Shown: piece by piece, positions 17,240 through 30,327 of the stretch
Layout of the letters: each line of letters begins with the position of its first letter
Position numbering within the stretch: position 1 is the stretch's first letter
Origin: Amycolatopsis eburnea
GTDB lineage: Bacteria; Actinomycetota; Actinomycetes; Mycobacteriales; Pseudonocardiaceae
Assembly: GCF_003937945.1 (NCBI RefSeq)
Contig: NZ_RSEC01000008.1
Coordinates: forward strand, 209,506 to 273,505
Direction of reading: 5' to 3'
Length of the DNA: 64,000 bases
Made by a program: the position numbers and the translations under genes
The notes under the pieces: model-generated
What the model saw: only the letters and a program-made list of their open reading frames with translations
Database searches by the model: none
Told to the model about the DNA's origin: nothing

Positions 17240-18757
17240 TCAGCTCCCCGCCGCGTGGGCGGGCACCAGGTAGAGGTTCTGGCTGCCCATCCACGGCGAG
17301 TCGATCCGCCAGCTCGCCAGCGCCGCCGGCGGGGGCGCGCGACGGGTCGTCGCCAGGACCAGGTCCGGGCTGATCGGGGCGACGCTGTGGTCGAAGTTGT
17401 GGAAGTTGGCTTCCAGCAGCGCGCGGCCGATGTCGCCGCTGCGGCGCTTCGTCTCGGTGATCGCCGGGTCGACCGCGCCGCGGTCGGAGAACTCGTCGAC
17501 CAGCTCGCAGTCGCACGCGTAGGCCAGCGCGCCGACCTCGCCCGCCGTCTCCACCTTGCGGCCGTGCGCGATCGCCGCCAGCTCCTGGCCGATCTCGCGG
17601 TACTCCGTCGTCGACGCGTGGTTGCTGGTGATCGGCGCGAACTGGCGCGGAAGGCCCGGCACGGCGTACACGGCGACGCTGGCCGCGACCACCGCGGCGC
17701 CGGCCGTCCACGCCCCGCGGCGCACCCGCTCCGGCACCGCCGAGGCGCCGGCGGCGAGGAAGACCGTCGCGCCGATGATGCTGGGCGCGTAGTACCAGTG
17801 GTACGGCGGCACGCCCAGGCGGCTGTAGGCGACGTAGTGCAGCGCACCCGCGACGGCGAGCGCGGCGAACGGCGTCAGGCGGCGGGCGGTTTCGGAGCCG
17901 CGGCGGTACTGGACGACCCAGACCACCCCCGCCGCGGCGGCGAGCAGCAGCGGCAGGAACGACAGCGCGGCCGCGGTCGGGAAGTTGCGCCAGTACAGCA
18001 GCGGGCCGTTCGTGAAGCTGAACGGTCCCCACGACTGCTGGCTGATCTTGATGACGAGCGTGTCCGGCACGGCCGAGCCGAGCACCAGCCAGCTGAAGCC
18101 GAACCACGGGAGCATCACGGCGAGCGCCGAGAACGCCGTCCGCCAGATGCCCGCCCAGAACCCGCGGCGGGCCGCGAACAGCACCGCCGCGATCAGCAGC
18201 AGGTCGATCCGGACGAGCGCGAGCAGCCCGATCACGACACCCAGCCGTCCCGCGTGGCGCTCCCCGGCGTACACGAGCGCCCAGACGACGCCGGTGGCCC
18301 CGAGCGCGACCTCCAGCCCGATCGACGACAGCAGCAGCGGGTTCACCAGCAGCAACGCGAAGGTGAGCGGCGCGAACGCGGCGGGCAGCCCGGTGCGCTC
18401 GCCGAGCCGGCGCAGCCCGAGCACGAGCAGCACCTGCGCGACGACGAACACGACCCCGGCGGCGAGCACGGCGTCGCGGACGACGAACGTGACCGCGCCG
18501 AGGGCCAGGACGTTCAGCGGCGACGTCGCGGTGTTCGCCGTCCCCTGCTCGATCAGGCCCCAGTGGGCGTGGAAGGCGAGGTTCTTCGCGTAGGACAGCG
18601 TGATGTAGGTGTCATCGATGAGATGGTGGCTGACCAGGGCGAACACGAGCGCGGAGGCCACCGCGGCACCCGCCGGGAGGACCCACGGACGGGTGACGGG
18701 CACGGCCGCGGGCAGCGCACCGGCGGCGGTGGGGAGTTCTGCGGAGGCGCTTCGCAT
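17240..18757 (-). CDS. GT-C type membrane glycosyltransferase
   Basis: 505 aa, polytopic. The first external loop carries D48-D49 in LIDDTYITLSYAKNLAFH followed by TATSPLNVLALG, the pattern of polyprenyl-phosphate-sugar-dependent GT-C enzymes related to AftB. A soluble C-terminal part of about 120 residues follows the last helix. The likely role is transfer of a prenyl-linked sugar, possibly arabinofuranose, outside the membrane; the substrate is not determined. Start ATG 18757 is supported by TACGGT 7 nt upstream; the open frame extends to 18823 without family resemblance. Confidence 0.7.
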   Translation of the reverse strand: MRSASAELPTAAGALPAAVPVTRPWVLPAGAAVASALVFALVSHHLIDDTYITLSYAKNLAFHAHWGLIEQGTANTATSPLNVLALGAVTFVVRDAVLAAGVVFVVAQVLLVLGLRRLGERTGLPAAFAPLTFALLLVNPLLLSSIGLEVALGATGVVWALVYAGERHAGRLGVVIGLLALVRIDLLLIAAVLFAARRGFWAGIWRTAFSALAVMLPWFGFSWLVLGSAVPDTLVIKISQQSWGPFSFTNGPLLYWRNFPTAAALSFLPLLLAAAAGVVWVVQYRRGSETARRLTPFAALAVAGALHYVAYSRLGVPPYHWYYAPSIIGATVFLAAGASAVPERVRRGAWTAGAAVVAASVAVYAVPGLPRQFAPITSNHASTTEYREIGQELAAIAHGRKVETAGEVGALAYACDCELVDEFSDRGAVDPAITETKRRSGDIGRALLEANFHNFDHSVAPISPDLVLATTRRAPPPAALASWRIDSPWMGSQNLYLVPAHAAGS

Positions 18758-18764
18758 CCCGGAC

Positions 18765-18770
18765 ACCGTA
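18765..18770 (-). promoter_or_regulatory. -10 element (TACGGT) of the GT-C gene
   Basis: 7 nt from ATG 18757 on the minus strand; leaderless type. Confidence 0.45.
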
Positions 18771-18838
18771 CCCCGCCCGTGATGCTTCCGTGATCTGAGC
18801 GGGGGGTCGGTGGTGCAGACCACAGTCCCCGGGGTGGG

Positions 18839-19714
18839 TCAGATGCCGTCGCCGCTGCCTTGGCCCTGGTGGCCTTGGCCTTGACCTTGGCCGCCGCGGA
18901 AGCCTGGGCCGCGGCCGTCCTGGTTGCCGCCGGGGCCGCTGTACTGGCGGTGGATGCCGGGCCGGCCGTCGCGGGGGCCGTGGTGGCTCGCGGCGGCGAT
19001 CCCGCCGACGATGCCGCCGCCGACCAGGAGGCCGAGGACCCCGACCGCGACCAGCTGGGTGGCGCGGTGGCCGACGAAGCGCCGGAAGCCGCCCGGCTGG
19101 CGTGGGGCGGCTGGGGGTGGGGTCCAGGTGCCGTAGGACTGGCCGGGGCCGGGCTGGGAGAGCTGCGGGGTGGGTGGCGCCGGGGTGCCGGGCTGCGGTT
19201 GCGGAGGCTGCTGGCCGAGGACGGCGGTCTGGTCGGCTGCCGGGGTGGCGGGCTCGGCCGGGGCCGCCGCAGGCTGGGAGGGCGGCTGCTGGCCGGGCGC
19301 CGCCGAAGTTCCGGCTGCCGGGGCGGCAGATTCGCCCGGGGTCGCCGCGGGCTGAGACGGCGGCTGCTGAGCGGGCGCCGCCGGGGCCTGCGCGGTGCCG
19401 CCGTCGGCCGCCGGAGTGGCGGGCTGGGGCTGCTGGCCTGGGACCGCAGTCGGCTCGGCTGCCGGGGCGGCAGGTTCGCCCGGGGTCGCCGCGGGCGGGG
19501 ACGGCGGCTGCTGGCCGGGCGCCGCCGAGGTTCCGGCTGCCGGGGTGGCGGGCTGGCCCAAGACCGCGGTCTGCTCAGCCGGGGCCGCCGCACCCGAAGC
19601 CGCCCCTGGCTGGGCGGGAGGTGCCTGGCCGGGCGCCGCCGAGGTGGTCGGCTGCTCGACGGTGGGCTGGTCGGCTCCCTGCGGAGCCTGCTCCTCGCGC
19701 GGCTGGTCGTTCAT
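18839..19714 (-). CDS. Pro/Ala-rich repeat protein with one membrane helix
   Basis: 291 aa. Residues about 20-190 are a low-complexity Pro/Ala/Gln/Thr domain in which units such as AAGTSAAPGQQPPS and TAVLGQ recur. A basic segment (GGFRRFVGHRATQL) leads into one transmembrane helix (about 225-248), and the tail is Gly/Gln/His-rich. The topology suggests a long cytoplasmic or wall-spanning disordered arm. ATG 19714 has AGGAG upstream. It precedes the GT-C gene on the same strand. Function unknown. Confidence 0.7.
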   Translation of the reverse strand: MNDQPREEQAPQGADQPTVEQPTTSAAPGQAPPAQPGAASGAAAPAEQTAVLGQPATPAAGTSAAPGQQPPSPPAATPGEPAAPAAEPTAVPGQQPQPATPAADGGTAQAPAAPAQQPPSQPAATPGESAAPAAGTSAAPGQQPPSQPAAAPAEPATPAADQTAVLGQQPPQPQPGTPAPPTPQLSQPGPGQSYGTWTPPPAAPRQPGGFRRFVGHRATQLVAVGVLGLLVGGGIVGGIAAASHHGPRDGRPGIHRQYSGPGGNQDGRGPGFRGGQGQGQGHQGQGSGDGI

Positions 19715-19824
19715 CGTCGCTCCTGTGGTCACGGGGACGGGCGCAGTGCCCGCCCCCACCACCTCAGGGTGCGCTCCTCAGCTGTGCGTCAGCTGAAACG
19801 AACCTGTCGATCCGCCATGAGACG

Positions 19825-20780
19825 TCACAGGTAGAACGCCAGGAACAGCGTGATCACCCAGGTCGCGCCGAGGACCTGGAGGATGCGGTCCTTGAGCGCG
19901 ATCTCCTCCGGCTCGCCCGCGATGCCGCCGTCGACGTCGACCGCGTACCGCAGCACCGCCACCACGAACGGGACCATCGAGATGAGCGCCCACACCGAGT
20001 TGTGCTCGGTCTGGCGGATCTCGAACGCCCACAGGCAGTACGACATGATCAGGATGGCCGCCGACGTCGCCCAGACGAACCGCAGGTAGCTGGCCGAGTA
20101 CTTCTTCAGCGACGAGCGGATCTTCGCGCCGGTGCGCTCGAAGAGCATGATCTCCGCGTAGCGCTTGCCGGCGACCATGAACAGCGAACCGAACGCCGTG
20201 ACCAGCAGGAACCACTGCGAAAGCGCGATCCCGCCCGCGACACCGCCGGCGATCGAGCGCATCAGGAAGCCCGAGCCGACGATGGCCAGGTCGACCACCG
20301 GCTGGTGCTTCAGGCCGAAGCAGTAGCCGAGCTGGACGGCCTCGTAGACGCCCAGCACGATCGCGAGCTGCCAGCTGGCGAAGAACGACACGCCGAGGCC
20401 GGCCAGGAAGAACACGACCGCGGCCCCGTACGCGACGGGGACCGGCACGATGCCGGCCGCGATGGGCCGGTTGCGCTTGGTCGGGTGGGCCCGGTCGGCC
20501 TCGACGTCGATCGCGTCGTTGATCAGGTAGACCGAGCTCGCCGTCAGGGAGAAGGCCACGAAGGCGATGATCGCGTCGATCAGGAGACCGGTGCGGTCGG
20601 TCGACTTCGAGAACGCGAAGAACGGGGCCGCGAAGACCAGGACGTTCTTCACCCACTGGCGCGGCCGCGCCGTCTTGATGACGCCGCCCACCAGGCCGAA
20701 GCGACCGGGTGACGCGGTGGTCTCCGGCGTCTCCGTCGTCACGGCCGCTTCTTCGCTGGGGCGCTGCTCGGTCGTTTCGC

Positions 20781-20784
<4 letters not shown>
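19825..20784 (-). CDS. ubiA: Decaprenylphosphoryl-5-phosphoribose synthase (UbiA family)
   Basis: 319 aa UbiA prenyltransferase with the first Asp-rich motif N89-D90-AI-D93-VEA-D97 and the DRAHPTKRNRPIA segment typical of Rv3806c. It transfers 5-phosphoribose from PRPP to decaprenyl phosphate, the first committed step to the arabinan donor. An extra Thr/Glu-rich N-terminus of about 25 residues precedes the membrane domain. ATG 20784 overlaps the stop of the PAP2 gene (ATGA); gene order glf-PAP2-ubiA follows mycobacteria except that glfT2 is moved away. Confidence 0.93.
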
Positions 20785-24604
<3,820 letters not shown>

Positions 24605-24607
24605 TGC

Positions 24608-24647
24608 GCCCTCGTGGCCGCGGCGCCCCTTCCGCGGCCACGAGGGC
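24608..24647. terminator. 16-bp stem hairpin after the DUF6541 gene
   Basis: GCCCTCGTGGCCGCGG (24608-24623) pairs perfectly with the complementary arm 24632-24647 across an 8-nt loop. It lies 3 nt after the stop. The rest of the gap to 24740 holds nothing I recognise. Confidence 0.7.
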
Positions 24648-24740
24648 CCCCGACCCCCCGGGGATCTCGGACGTCTGCAGGGAAGGACGCCCGAGGGACG
24701 GCAATCGGTTTCCCGATCACCCGGATGTCACTCGTTCGGC

Positions 24741-25622
24741 CTAGCGCAGCTCGGGCAGGACGTCGCTCGCGACCTGCTCCAGGACGGCCTCGCGGCCCTC
24801 GTACGGCGTCGACGAGCGCGGCCAGTGCGAGATCACGTCGGTGAAGCCCAGCTCGCCCGCCCGGCCCACCGCGTCGCGGAACGCCTCCACGCTGCTCAGC
24901 GAGAACACCGGCGACGAGTCCAGGTTGACGTACCGCTGGACGCTCGCCCGGTCGCGGCCCACCGCGTCCAGCCGCTGGTCGAAGACCTCGGTGAGCTGCT
25001 TGACGCCGGCCCACCACTCGTCGGCCGTCGTGCCGCCCTTGCCCGTCGTCACCCAGCCGGCACCGAAGCGCGCGGCGAGCGTCATCGTGCGCGGGCCGTT
25101 GGCCGCCACGACGAACGGCAGCCGGGGGCGCTGCACCGGGCCGGGCAGGTTGCGGGCCCCGCGGGCGCGGTAGTACTCGCCGTCGAAGTCGAACTTGTCG
25201 GTCATGAGCAGCCCGTCGAGCGCCTCGACGAACTCGGTGAAGCGGTCCACGCGCTGCTTCGCCGTCAGCTCGGGGGCGCCGAGGACCGCGCCGTCGTAGT
25301 GCAGGTGGTCGACGCCCGCGCCGACGCCGAGGACGAACCGGCCGTCGGAGACGTCGTCGAGGGTGATCAGCTCCCGCGTGAACGGCACGGGGTGCCGCGC
25401 GACCGGCGACGCGACGAACGTGCCCAGCCGGATGCGGGACGTCACCATCGCCGCCGCCGTGAGGGTCGGGACGGCGGAGAACCACGGCCCGTCGACCAGG
25501 TTGCGCCAGCCCAGGTGGTCGTACGTCCACGCGTGGTCGAAGCCGTACTCCTCGGCGGCGCGCCACTTCGGCTCGGCGGCCCACCAACGATCTTCCGGAA
25601 GAATGACGATGCCTGCTCGCAC
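24741..25622 (-). CDS. LLM-class F420-dependent oxidoreductase
   Basis: 293 aa luciferase-like monooxygenase-fold protein: WTYDHLGWRNLVDGPWFSA near the N-terminus, RIRLGTFVASPVARHPVPF, and GRFVLGVGAGVDHLHYDGA. Such proteins in actinomycetes bind F420 or FMN; substrate cannot be predicted. GTG 25622 lies 8 nt after TACCGT, and other open-frame starts upstream would run into the divergent HAD gene. The flanking genes suggest an independent unit. Confidence 0.8.
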   Translation of the reverse strand: MRAGIVILPEDRWWAAEPKWRAAEEYGFDHAWTYDHLGWRNLVDGPWFSAVPTLTAAAMVTSRIRLGTFVASPVARHPVPFTRELITLDDVSDGRFVLGVGAGVDHLHYDGAVLGAPELTAKQRVDRFTEFVEALDGLLMTDKFDFDGEYYRARGARNLPGPVQRPRLPFVVAANGPRTMTLAARFGAGWVTTGKGGTTADEWWAGVKQLTEVFDQRLDAVGRDRASVQRYVNLDSSPVFSLSSVEAFRDAVGRAGELGFTDVISHWPRSSTPYEGREAVLEQVASDVLPELR

Positions 25623-25630
25623 AATGCCGG

Positions 25631-25636
25631 ACGGTA
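25631..25636 (-). promoter_or_regulatory. -10 element (TACCGT) of the LLM oxidoreductase
   Basis: 8 nt from GTG 25622; leaderless type. Confidence 0.45.
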
Positions 25637-25691
25637 TCGGCAACCACCGACAGTCGCACGGACGGGGACGTGGCCACCCGAACGTGTCAGG

Positions 25692-25697
25692 GACAAT
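25692..25697 (+). promoter_or_regulatory. -10 element (GACAAT) of the HAD phosphatase
   Basis: 6 nt before GTG 25704; leaderless type. It forms a 56-bp divergent promoter region with the LLM gene's -10. Confidence 0.4.
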
Positions 25698-25703
25698 GGT
25701 GGG

Positions 25704-26519
25704 GTGGAGAGACCTCAGTTGATCGCGTCCGACGTCGACGGCACCCTGCTCGGCCCCTCCGAAACCCTGAGCGCCCGCACCATCGCGACCGTCCGCCGGG
25801 CGATCGACGCGGGTGTCCCGTTCGTGCTGGCCAGCGGCCGTCCGCCGCGGTGGATCGACCCGATCGCGAAGCCGCTCGAGCTGACCGGCTACGCCGTGTG
25901 CGCGAACGGCGCCGTCCTCTACGACTGCGGCCGCGAGGAGATCCTCGAAGTGCACGGCCTGCTGGCGCCCACGCTGCTGCACGACATCGCGCACGCCCTC
26001 GACAAGGCGCTGCCCGGCTGCCGGCTGGCCACCGAGCGGGTCAACACGGGCGCGATCGACCACGACCTGCGCACCTTCATGATCGAGCCCGACTACCACA
26101 ACCCGTGGGGCGACGGCGAAGGCCGGACCGGGCCGCGGGCCGAGGTGCTCGGCCACCCGGCGATCAAGCTGCTGGTCAGCCACCGCGGGATGGCGTCCGA
26201 GGAGATGGCCGAAGCGATCGACGCGCTGTTCGACCGCGAGGTGGACGTCACGTACTCGTCCTCGGGCGGCCTGGTGGAGCTGTCCGCGCACGGCATCACG
26301 AAGGCGACCGGGCTGGCCGACGTCGCGCGGCGCCTGGACGTCGACCCCGAGCGGGTGATCGCGTTCGGCGACATGCCCAACGACGTCGAGATGCTGCGCT
26401 GGGCCGGCCACGGCGTCGCGATGGAGAACGGGCACCCGCAGGTGCTCGCGGTGGCCGACGAGGTCACCGGCCCGGCCGGTGAGGACGGCGTCGCCCAGGT
26501 CCTCGAGCGCTGGTTCTAG
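25704..26519 (+). CDS. HAD family (Cof-type) phosphatase
   Basis: 271 aa. Motif I DVDGTLLG with the nucleophile and acid aspartates at residues 10 and 12, motif II in LASGRPP, and the late GFGDMPND-type motif IV (AFGDMPNDVEML). A C2-type cap lies between about 85 and 190, as in Cof/YidA sugar-phosphate phosphatases. Substrate unknown. The TAG stop shares CTAG (26516-26519) with the convergent plsC. Confidence 0.88.
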   Translation: MERPQLIASDVDGTLLGPSETLSARTIATVRRAIDAGVPFVLASGRPPRWIDPIAKPLELTGYAVCANGAVLYDCGREEILEVHGLLAPTLLHDIAHALDKALPGCRLATERVNTGAIDHDLRTFMIEPDYHNPWGDGEGRTGPRAEVLGHPAIKLLVSHRGMASEEMAEAIDALFDREVDVTYSSSGGLVELSAHGITKATGLADVARRLDVDPERVIAFGDMPNDVEMLRWAGHGVAMENGHPQVLAVADEVTGPAGEDGVAQVLERWF

Positions 26520-27244
26520 CGGCGGTCGAGTTCGGCCGCTTCGGCCGGGGTCGGCGCCGTGCCGCCGAGGTGGGCGGGCAGCCACCAGCGTTCCTCGTCG
26601 GACGCGGGCTGGTCCGGGTACTCGGCCTGGGCGCGGTCGAGCAGCGCGCTCATCCGGGTGCGCAGCTCCTTCGTCACGACGTCCCAGTCGTCGCCCTTGG
26701 CCGGGTGCATCGGCTCGCCGATGAGGATCGAGATCGGCACGTGCCGGCGGGTCAGGTCCTTGGGCCTGCCCTTCGTCCAGAGCCGCTGGGTGCCCCACAG
26801 CGCCATCGGCACGACCGGGACGTCGGCCGCCGCGGCCATCCGGACGGCGCCGGACTTGATCTCCTTGACGGTGAACGACTGGCTGATCGTCGCCTCCGGG
26901 AAGACGCCGACGACCTCCCCGGCCTGCAGTTTCGCCAGCGCTTCGCGGTAGGAGCCCAGGCCGGCGGAGCGGTCGACGGAGATGTGGTGCATCCCGCGCA
27001 TCAGCGGGCCGGCGATCTTGTTGTCGAAGATCTCCTTCTTCGCCATGAACCGCGTCAGCCGCTTCGCCGGGCGCGCGCCGAGGCCGCAGAAGATGAAGTC
27101 CAGGTAGCTGACGTGGTTGCAGGCGATGACCGCGCCACCGCGGCGCGGGATGTGCTCCGCGCCCTCGACCCGGATGCGGTTGTCGAGGACCCGGAACATC
27201 GTCCGGGCCGCGGCGATCACGGGCGGGTACACGAAGTCGGCCAT
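26516..27244 (-). CDS. 1-acyl-glycerol-3-phosphate acyltransferase (PlsC family)
   Basis: 242 aa with the HX4D catalytic motif NHVSYLD, a FPEAT block (a variant of FPEG) and VPVVPMALWG. It should acylate lysophosphatidic acid or a related acceptor at the membrane. ATG 27244 lies 6 nt after TAACCT on the minus strand. The C-terminus extends about 30 residues past the usual domain. No direct link to the cell-wall genes is visible. Confidence 0.88.
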   Translation of the reverse strand: MADFVYPPVIAAARTMFRVLDNRIRVEGAEHIPRRGGAVIACNHVSYLDFIFCGLGARPAKRLTRFMAKKEIFDNKIAGPLMRGMHHISVDRSAGLGSYREALAKLQAGEVVGVFPEATISQSFTVKEIKSGAVRMAAAADVPVVPMALWGTQRLWTKGRPKDLTRRHVPISILIGEPMHPAKGDDWDVVTKELRTRMSALLDRAQAEYPDQPASDEERWWLPAHLGGTAPTPAEAAELDRR

Positions 27245-27250
27245 CGCGCC

Positions 27251-27256
27251 AGGTTA
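27251..27256 (-). promoter_or_regulatory. -10 element (TAACCT) of plsC
   Basis: 6 nt from ATG 27244; it sits inside the end region of the downstream membrane-protein gene at 27254. Confidence 0.45.
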
Positions 27257-28699
27257 CGCGACCGTAGGTTTGTGGCGGCTGTTCAGCGGTGAAGGACACA
27301 CGGCCAGCACGACGGCCAGCAGGAGCGCGAACAACGCGACCGATTGGTGCTTGATGCCCTCGATGCCGTCACCCAGCGCCGCGGTGCCGAACTGCGTCAG
27401 CGAGACGGCGAGCAGGAACGCCAGCACCACGCCCAGCGGGTTCCGTCGCTGGATCCAGGCCCGGACCAGCACGAACAGCCAGATCGGCACCAGCGCGAAC
27501 AGGCCGAGCGGGGCGAGCAGGCCGGTCAGCCACGACACGACCGGCACCCGGTGCTCCTGCGCGTGCGGCGCGAAGCCGGCCTCCTGGTCGAAGCTGCCGA
27601 GGTAGTCCGGGCGCGCGGTGAGCTGGTCGGTCGCGGCCCGGTTCAGGACTTCGAGGGCCCGGCCCGGGTGCGTCGCGAAGTAGCCGAGGACGTTCGGGCG
27701 GCTCATCAGCTCGCGGTAGCGCGGGTAGAGCGGGTCGATCCGGGCCGGGTGCGGGTGCCACCAGCCGTTGCCCGCGTACTGCTCGAACGACGGCGGCAGG
27801 CCGAGCGCGGCGAGGTCGGCCCGGGTGTCGTGCCTGCCGTCGACGATGTTCAGGAAGATCGAGTTGAACATGTTGATCTCGCGCGAGTCGTCGCCGGGGA
27901 ACTCGGCGTACGTGCCGTCGGGGGCGAGCGCGGGTTCGACGCTCCGCTGCGCCGCCAGCGTGACGAGCCCGACGGCGCCGATGACCAGCACCGCGGCCGC
28001 CCACCGCTTGACCCCGCGCAGCGTGCCCGGCCGGACCAGCAGCACCGCGAGCGCGAGGATCGGCAGGATGATCAGCGTCTGGACCTTGGCGTTGACCACC
28101 AGGACGCCGCCGGCGAACGTGACCGCCATGCCCGCGTAGCTCCACCGGCCTTCGCGCGCGGTCAGCAGCAGGCCGCCCACGGCGAGCAGCAGACCGAGGA
28201 ACGCCGCGCCTTCGCCGAGGATCGCGGCGAAGTACCCGAAGAACGCCGAGTCCGCGACGACCAGCAGCAACCCCGCCGCGACCGCGAGCCGGACGCGCCG
28301 CGCGTACGGCAGGCCGAGCACGATCGCCGTGACGGCGGTCGCCGCGATGACGCTGCTCAGCAGGCCCAGCACGACCAGGCTGAGCGTCCCGGGGTGGCCG
28401 GCCAGCCCGCCGAGCCGGACGGCCAGGTCCGCGAGCCAGCTCTGCGTCAGCAGGTACGTCGGCCGGCACGGCGGCGTCCCCGGCGCGGGCGTGTAGGCGA
28501 GGTGGACGAACGCCTCCGGCAGGCCCTTCCAGGTGATCCCCGCGCCGCACAGCACGCGGCCGCCGTCGCCGTTGTTGGACATCGCGATCGGGCGCGGCAC
28601 CAGGAACCGCACCACGAACAGGGCGAGCGACGCGCCGAACACCCCGATCCCGAGCCGCGTCTCGGCGGGCAGCCGCCGTGCCGGGGCCTCGAGCTTCAC
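27254..28699 (-). CDS. Polytopic membrane protein, WsfD/GT-C-like
   Basis: 481 aa, about ten membrane helices. The first loop has MSNNGDGGRVLC (N43-G-D45), resembling the NNGD motif of WsfD-like glycan hexosyltransferases; a second loop (residues about 215-340) contains INMFNSIFLNIV and several aromatic residues. The last loop (GDGIEGIKHQ) also fits that family. GTG 28699 overlaps the aftB-like stop (GTGA), so they are an operon. The sugar substrate is unknown. Confidence 0.65.
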   Translation of the reverse strand: MKLEAPARRLPAETRLGIGVFGASLALFVVRFLVPRPIAMSNNGDGGRVLCGAGITWKGLPEAFVHLAYTPAPGTPPCRPTYLLTQSWLADLAVRLGGLAGHPGTLSLVVLGLLSSVIAATAVTAIVLGLPYARRVRLAVAAGLLLVVADSAFFGYFAAILGEGAAFLGLLLAVGGLLLTAREGRWSYAGMAVTFAGGVLVVNAKVQTLIILPILALAVLLVRPGTLRGVKRWAAAVLVIGAVGLVTLAAQRSVEPALAPDGTYAEFPGDDSREINMFNSIFLNIVDGRHDTRADLAALGLPPSFEQYAGNGWWHPHPARIDPLYPRYRELMSRPNVLGYFATHPGRALEVLNRAATDQLTARPDYLGSFDQEAGFAPHAQEHRVPVVSWLTGLLAPLGLFALVPIWLFVLVRAWIQRRNPLGVVLAFLLAVSLTQFGTAALGDGIEGIKHQSVALFALLLAVVLAVCPSPLNSRHKPTVA

Positions 28700-30327
28700 G
28701 AAGGACAGGGTACGTAGCGGAAGTCCGGGCCCTTGTCGAGGTCGGCGACCACGGACTTCGCCTGCTCCGCGCGCGGGTACACCGCGACCCAGTACGGCGT
28801 GCCGACGCGGCGGAAGGTCGCGACCTCGTACTGGCCCGCGTACACCGGGTCGATGGCGCAGTGCTGGCGGTCGGCGTAGCCGCCGTCACCCGGCACGGCG
28901 ACGGTCGGGCGGCGGCCGTTGACGACGTAGTCGTAGTCGGTCGAGACCCCGCCCTCGTGGCGGCCTTCGCGGGCGATGTGGTCGTCGGTGCGGCCGAGGA
29001 CGTCGATGATGAGCAGCTGACTACCGTGCGCCGCGAGCGCGCCGGGCGCGCTGCCGCTGACCACGGACCCCGGCGGCAGGTACTCGCCGAGCCAGCCGCC
29101 GATCTCGGCGAGCTGGGTGCCGTTCGCGCGCCAGTCGCGCACGCGGTCGAGCATCTCGGGGCTGAACACCGACACGAGCACCGCGATCCCGGCCAGCCCG
29201 CAGGCGGCCACCGGGACCAGCCGCGTCCCGACGGCCGGTTTGGCCTCCACGGTGAGCACGCCGTACGTCGCGACGGCGGCGACGGCCAGCAGCGGCGGTA
29301 CCGGGGCGAGCAGCCGCCACGCCGGGCCGGGGTCGCCGCCGATCAGCACCGCGGCCGCCGCCAGCGCGAGCGCCGTCGCGAACAGCAGCCAGATCAACGC
29401 GCGTGCCTCCCCCGCGCCGCCGCGGCGCAGCACGAGCGCGACCGCGGCGACCAGCCCGAGCAGCAGGAAACCCTGGTGCGCGAGCGCGAACCCGGACAGG
29501 TACGGCCAGCCGGTGCCGACCGTCGAGCCGACCCCGGCGCCGAGCTTCGCGGCCAGCGGCGCGGGCAGGTAGTGCTGGTAGAACGTCATCCGCCAGGCCA
29601 GCCGCGGGATCAGGAACACCAGCGCGCCCAGCAGGTAGCCGACCGGCGCCCACCAGCTGTGCTGCTTCTTCGCGGCGGCGACGGCCAGCCACAGACCGCC
29701 CAGCGCGGCCACGACGAGCCCTTCCGGGCTGGTCATGACCGCGAACGCCACCAGCACCCCGGCGACGACCGGGCGGCGCGCGGCGAGCGAGTAGCCGACG
29801 GCGAGGACGAGCAGCACGAACAGCGGGACCTCGGAGCCGGACGGCCCGTAGACGGCCAGGCCTCCGGCGCTCGCCGTGAGCACCGCGGCGGCGACGCCGA
29901 TCGCGGCACGCGGCTCGGTGCCCTCCGGGGTGGCCGCCGCGACGATCCGGTTGACCAGGAAGTAGGCCAGTAGCACGCAGCCGAGCGTGGCGGCGACCCC
30001 GAACACGACGGCGGTCGTGTCGACCTCGGCGCCGAACGCGGCCCGCGGCAGGGCGATCAGCACCAGCCAGAAGAAGTTCGTGTAGCCCTCGACGCGTTCG
30101 CCGGGGTTGAAGACCGGCCCGTTGCCGTCGGCGATGTTCTGCGCGTACCGGAAGGACACCAGCGCGTCCTCGGTGACGGTCGCGAACAGCAGCTGGTGGA
30201 GCAGCGAAAGGCCGAGGGTGAGCGCGAGGACCGTGCCGCGCCAGCCGCGTTCGGCGTCGAGGCGGGTCCAGGACAGGACGACGATCGCGGCGAGGACGAG
30301 CCACGCCACCACGACCGCGTAGACCAC
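28696..30327 (-). CDS. AftB-like terminal arabinofuranosyltransferase
   Basis: 543 aa GT-C protein with the first-loop motif E53-D54 in TEDALVSFRYAQNIADGNG, then NPGERVEGYTNFFW (about 74-87), characteristic of AftB-type enzymes, and GGDPGPAWRLLAPVPP later; a soluble C-terminal domain of about 150 residues follows. In mycobacteria AftB caps arabinan with beta-1,2 arabinofuranose from decaprenylphosphoryl-arabinose. Here the first acidic residue is Glu rather than Asp. GTG 30327 has GAGGGGGA upstream. It is not next to ubiA as in M. tuberculosis. Confidence 0.78.
   Translation of the reverse strand: MVYAVVVAWLVLAAIVVLSWTRLDAERGWRGTVLALTLGLSLLHQLLFATVTEDALVSFRYAQNIADGNGPVFNPGERVEGYTNFFWLVLIALPRAAFGAEVDTTAVVFGVAATLGCVLLAYFLVNRIVAAATPEGTEPRAAIGVAAAVLTASAGGLAVYGPSGSEVPLFVLLVLAVGYSLAARRPVVAGVLVAFAVMTSPEGLVVAALGGLWLAVAAAKKQHSWWAPVGYLLGALVFLIPRLAWRMTFYQHYLPAPLAAKLGAGVGSTVGTGWPYLSGFALAHQGFLLLGLVAAVALVLRRGGAGEARALIWLLFATALALAAAAVLIGGDPGPAWRLLAPVPPLLAVAAVATYGVLTVEAKPAVGTRLVPVAACGLAGIAVLVSVFSPEMLDRVRDWRANGTQLAEIGGWLGEYLPPGSVVSGSAPGALAAHGSQLLIIDVLGRTDDHIAREGRHEGGVSTDYDYVVNGRRPTVAVPGDGGYADRQHCAIDPVYAGQYEVATFRRVGTPYWVAVYPRAEQAKSVVADLDKGPDFRYVPCPS

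Noticed and set aside
18839..19714. CRISPR-like or tandem DNA repeat array
   Set aside because: The repetition is at protein level within an open frame, units vary in length and sequence, and no regular spacers exist.
19776..19795. TCAGCTG motif pair upstream of the Pro/Ala-rich gene as an operator
   Set aside because: Only two short palindromic copies are present, and a similar single copy at 49091 shows no consistent position relative to a promoter.
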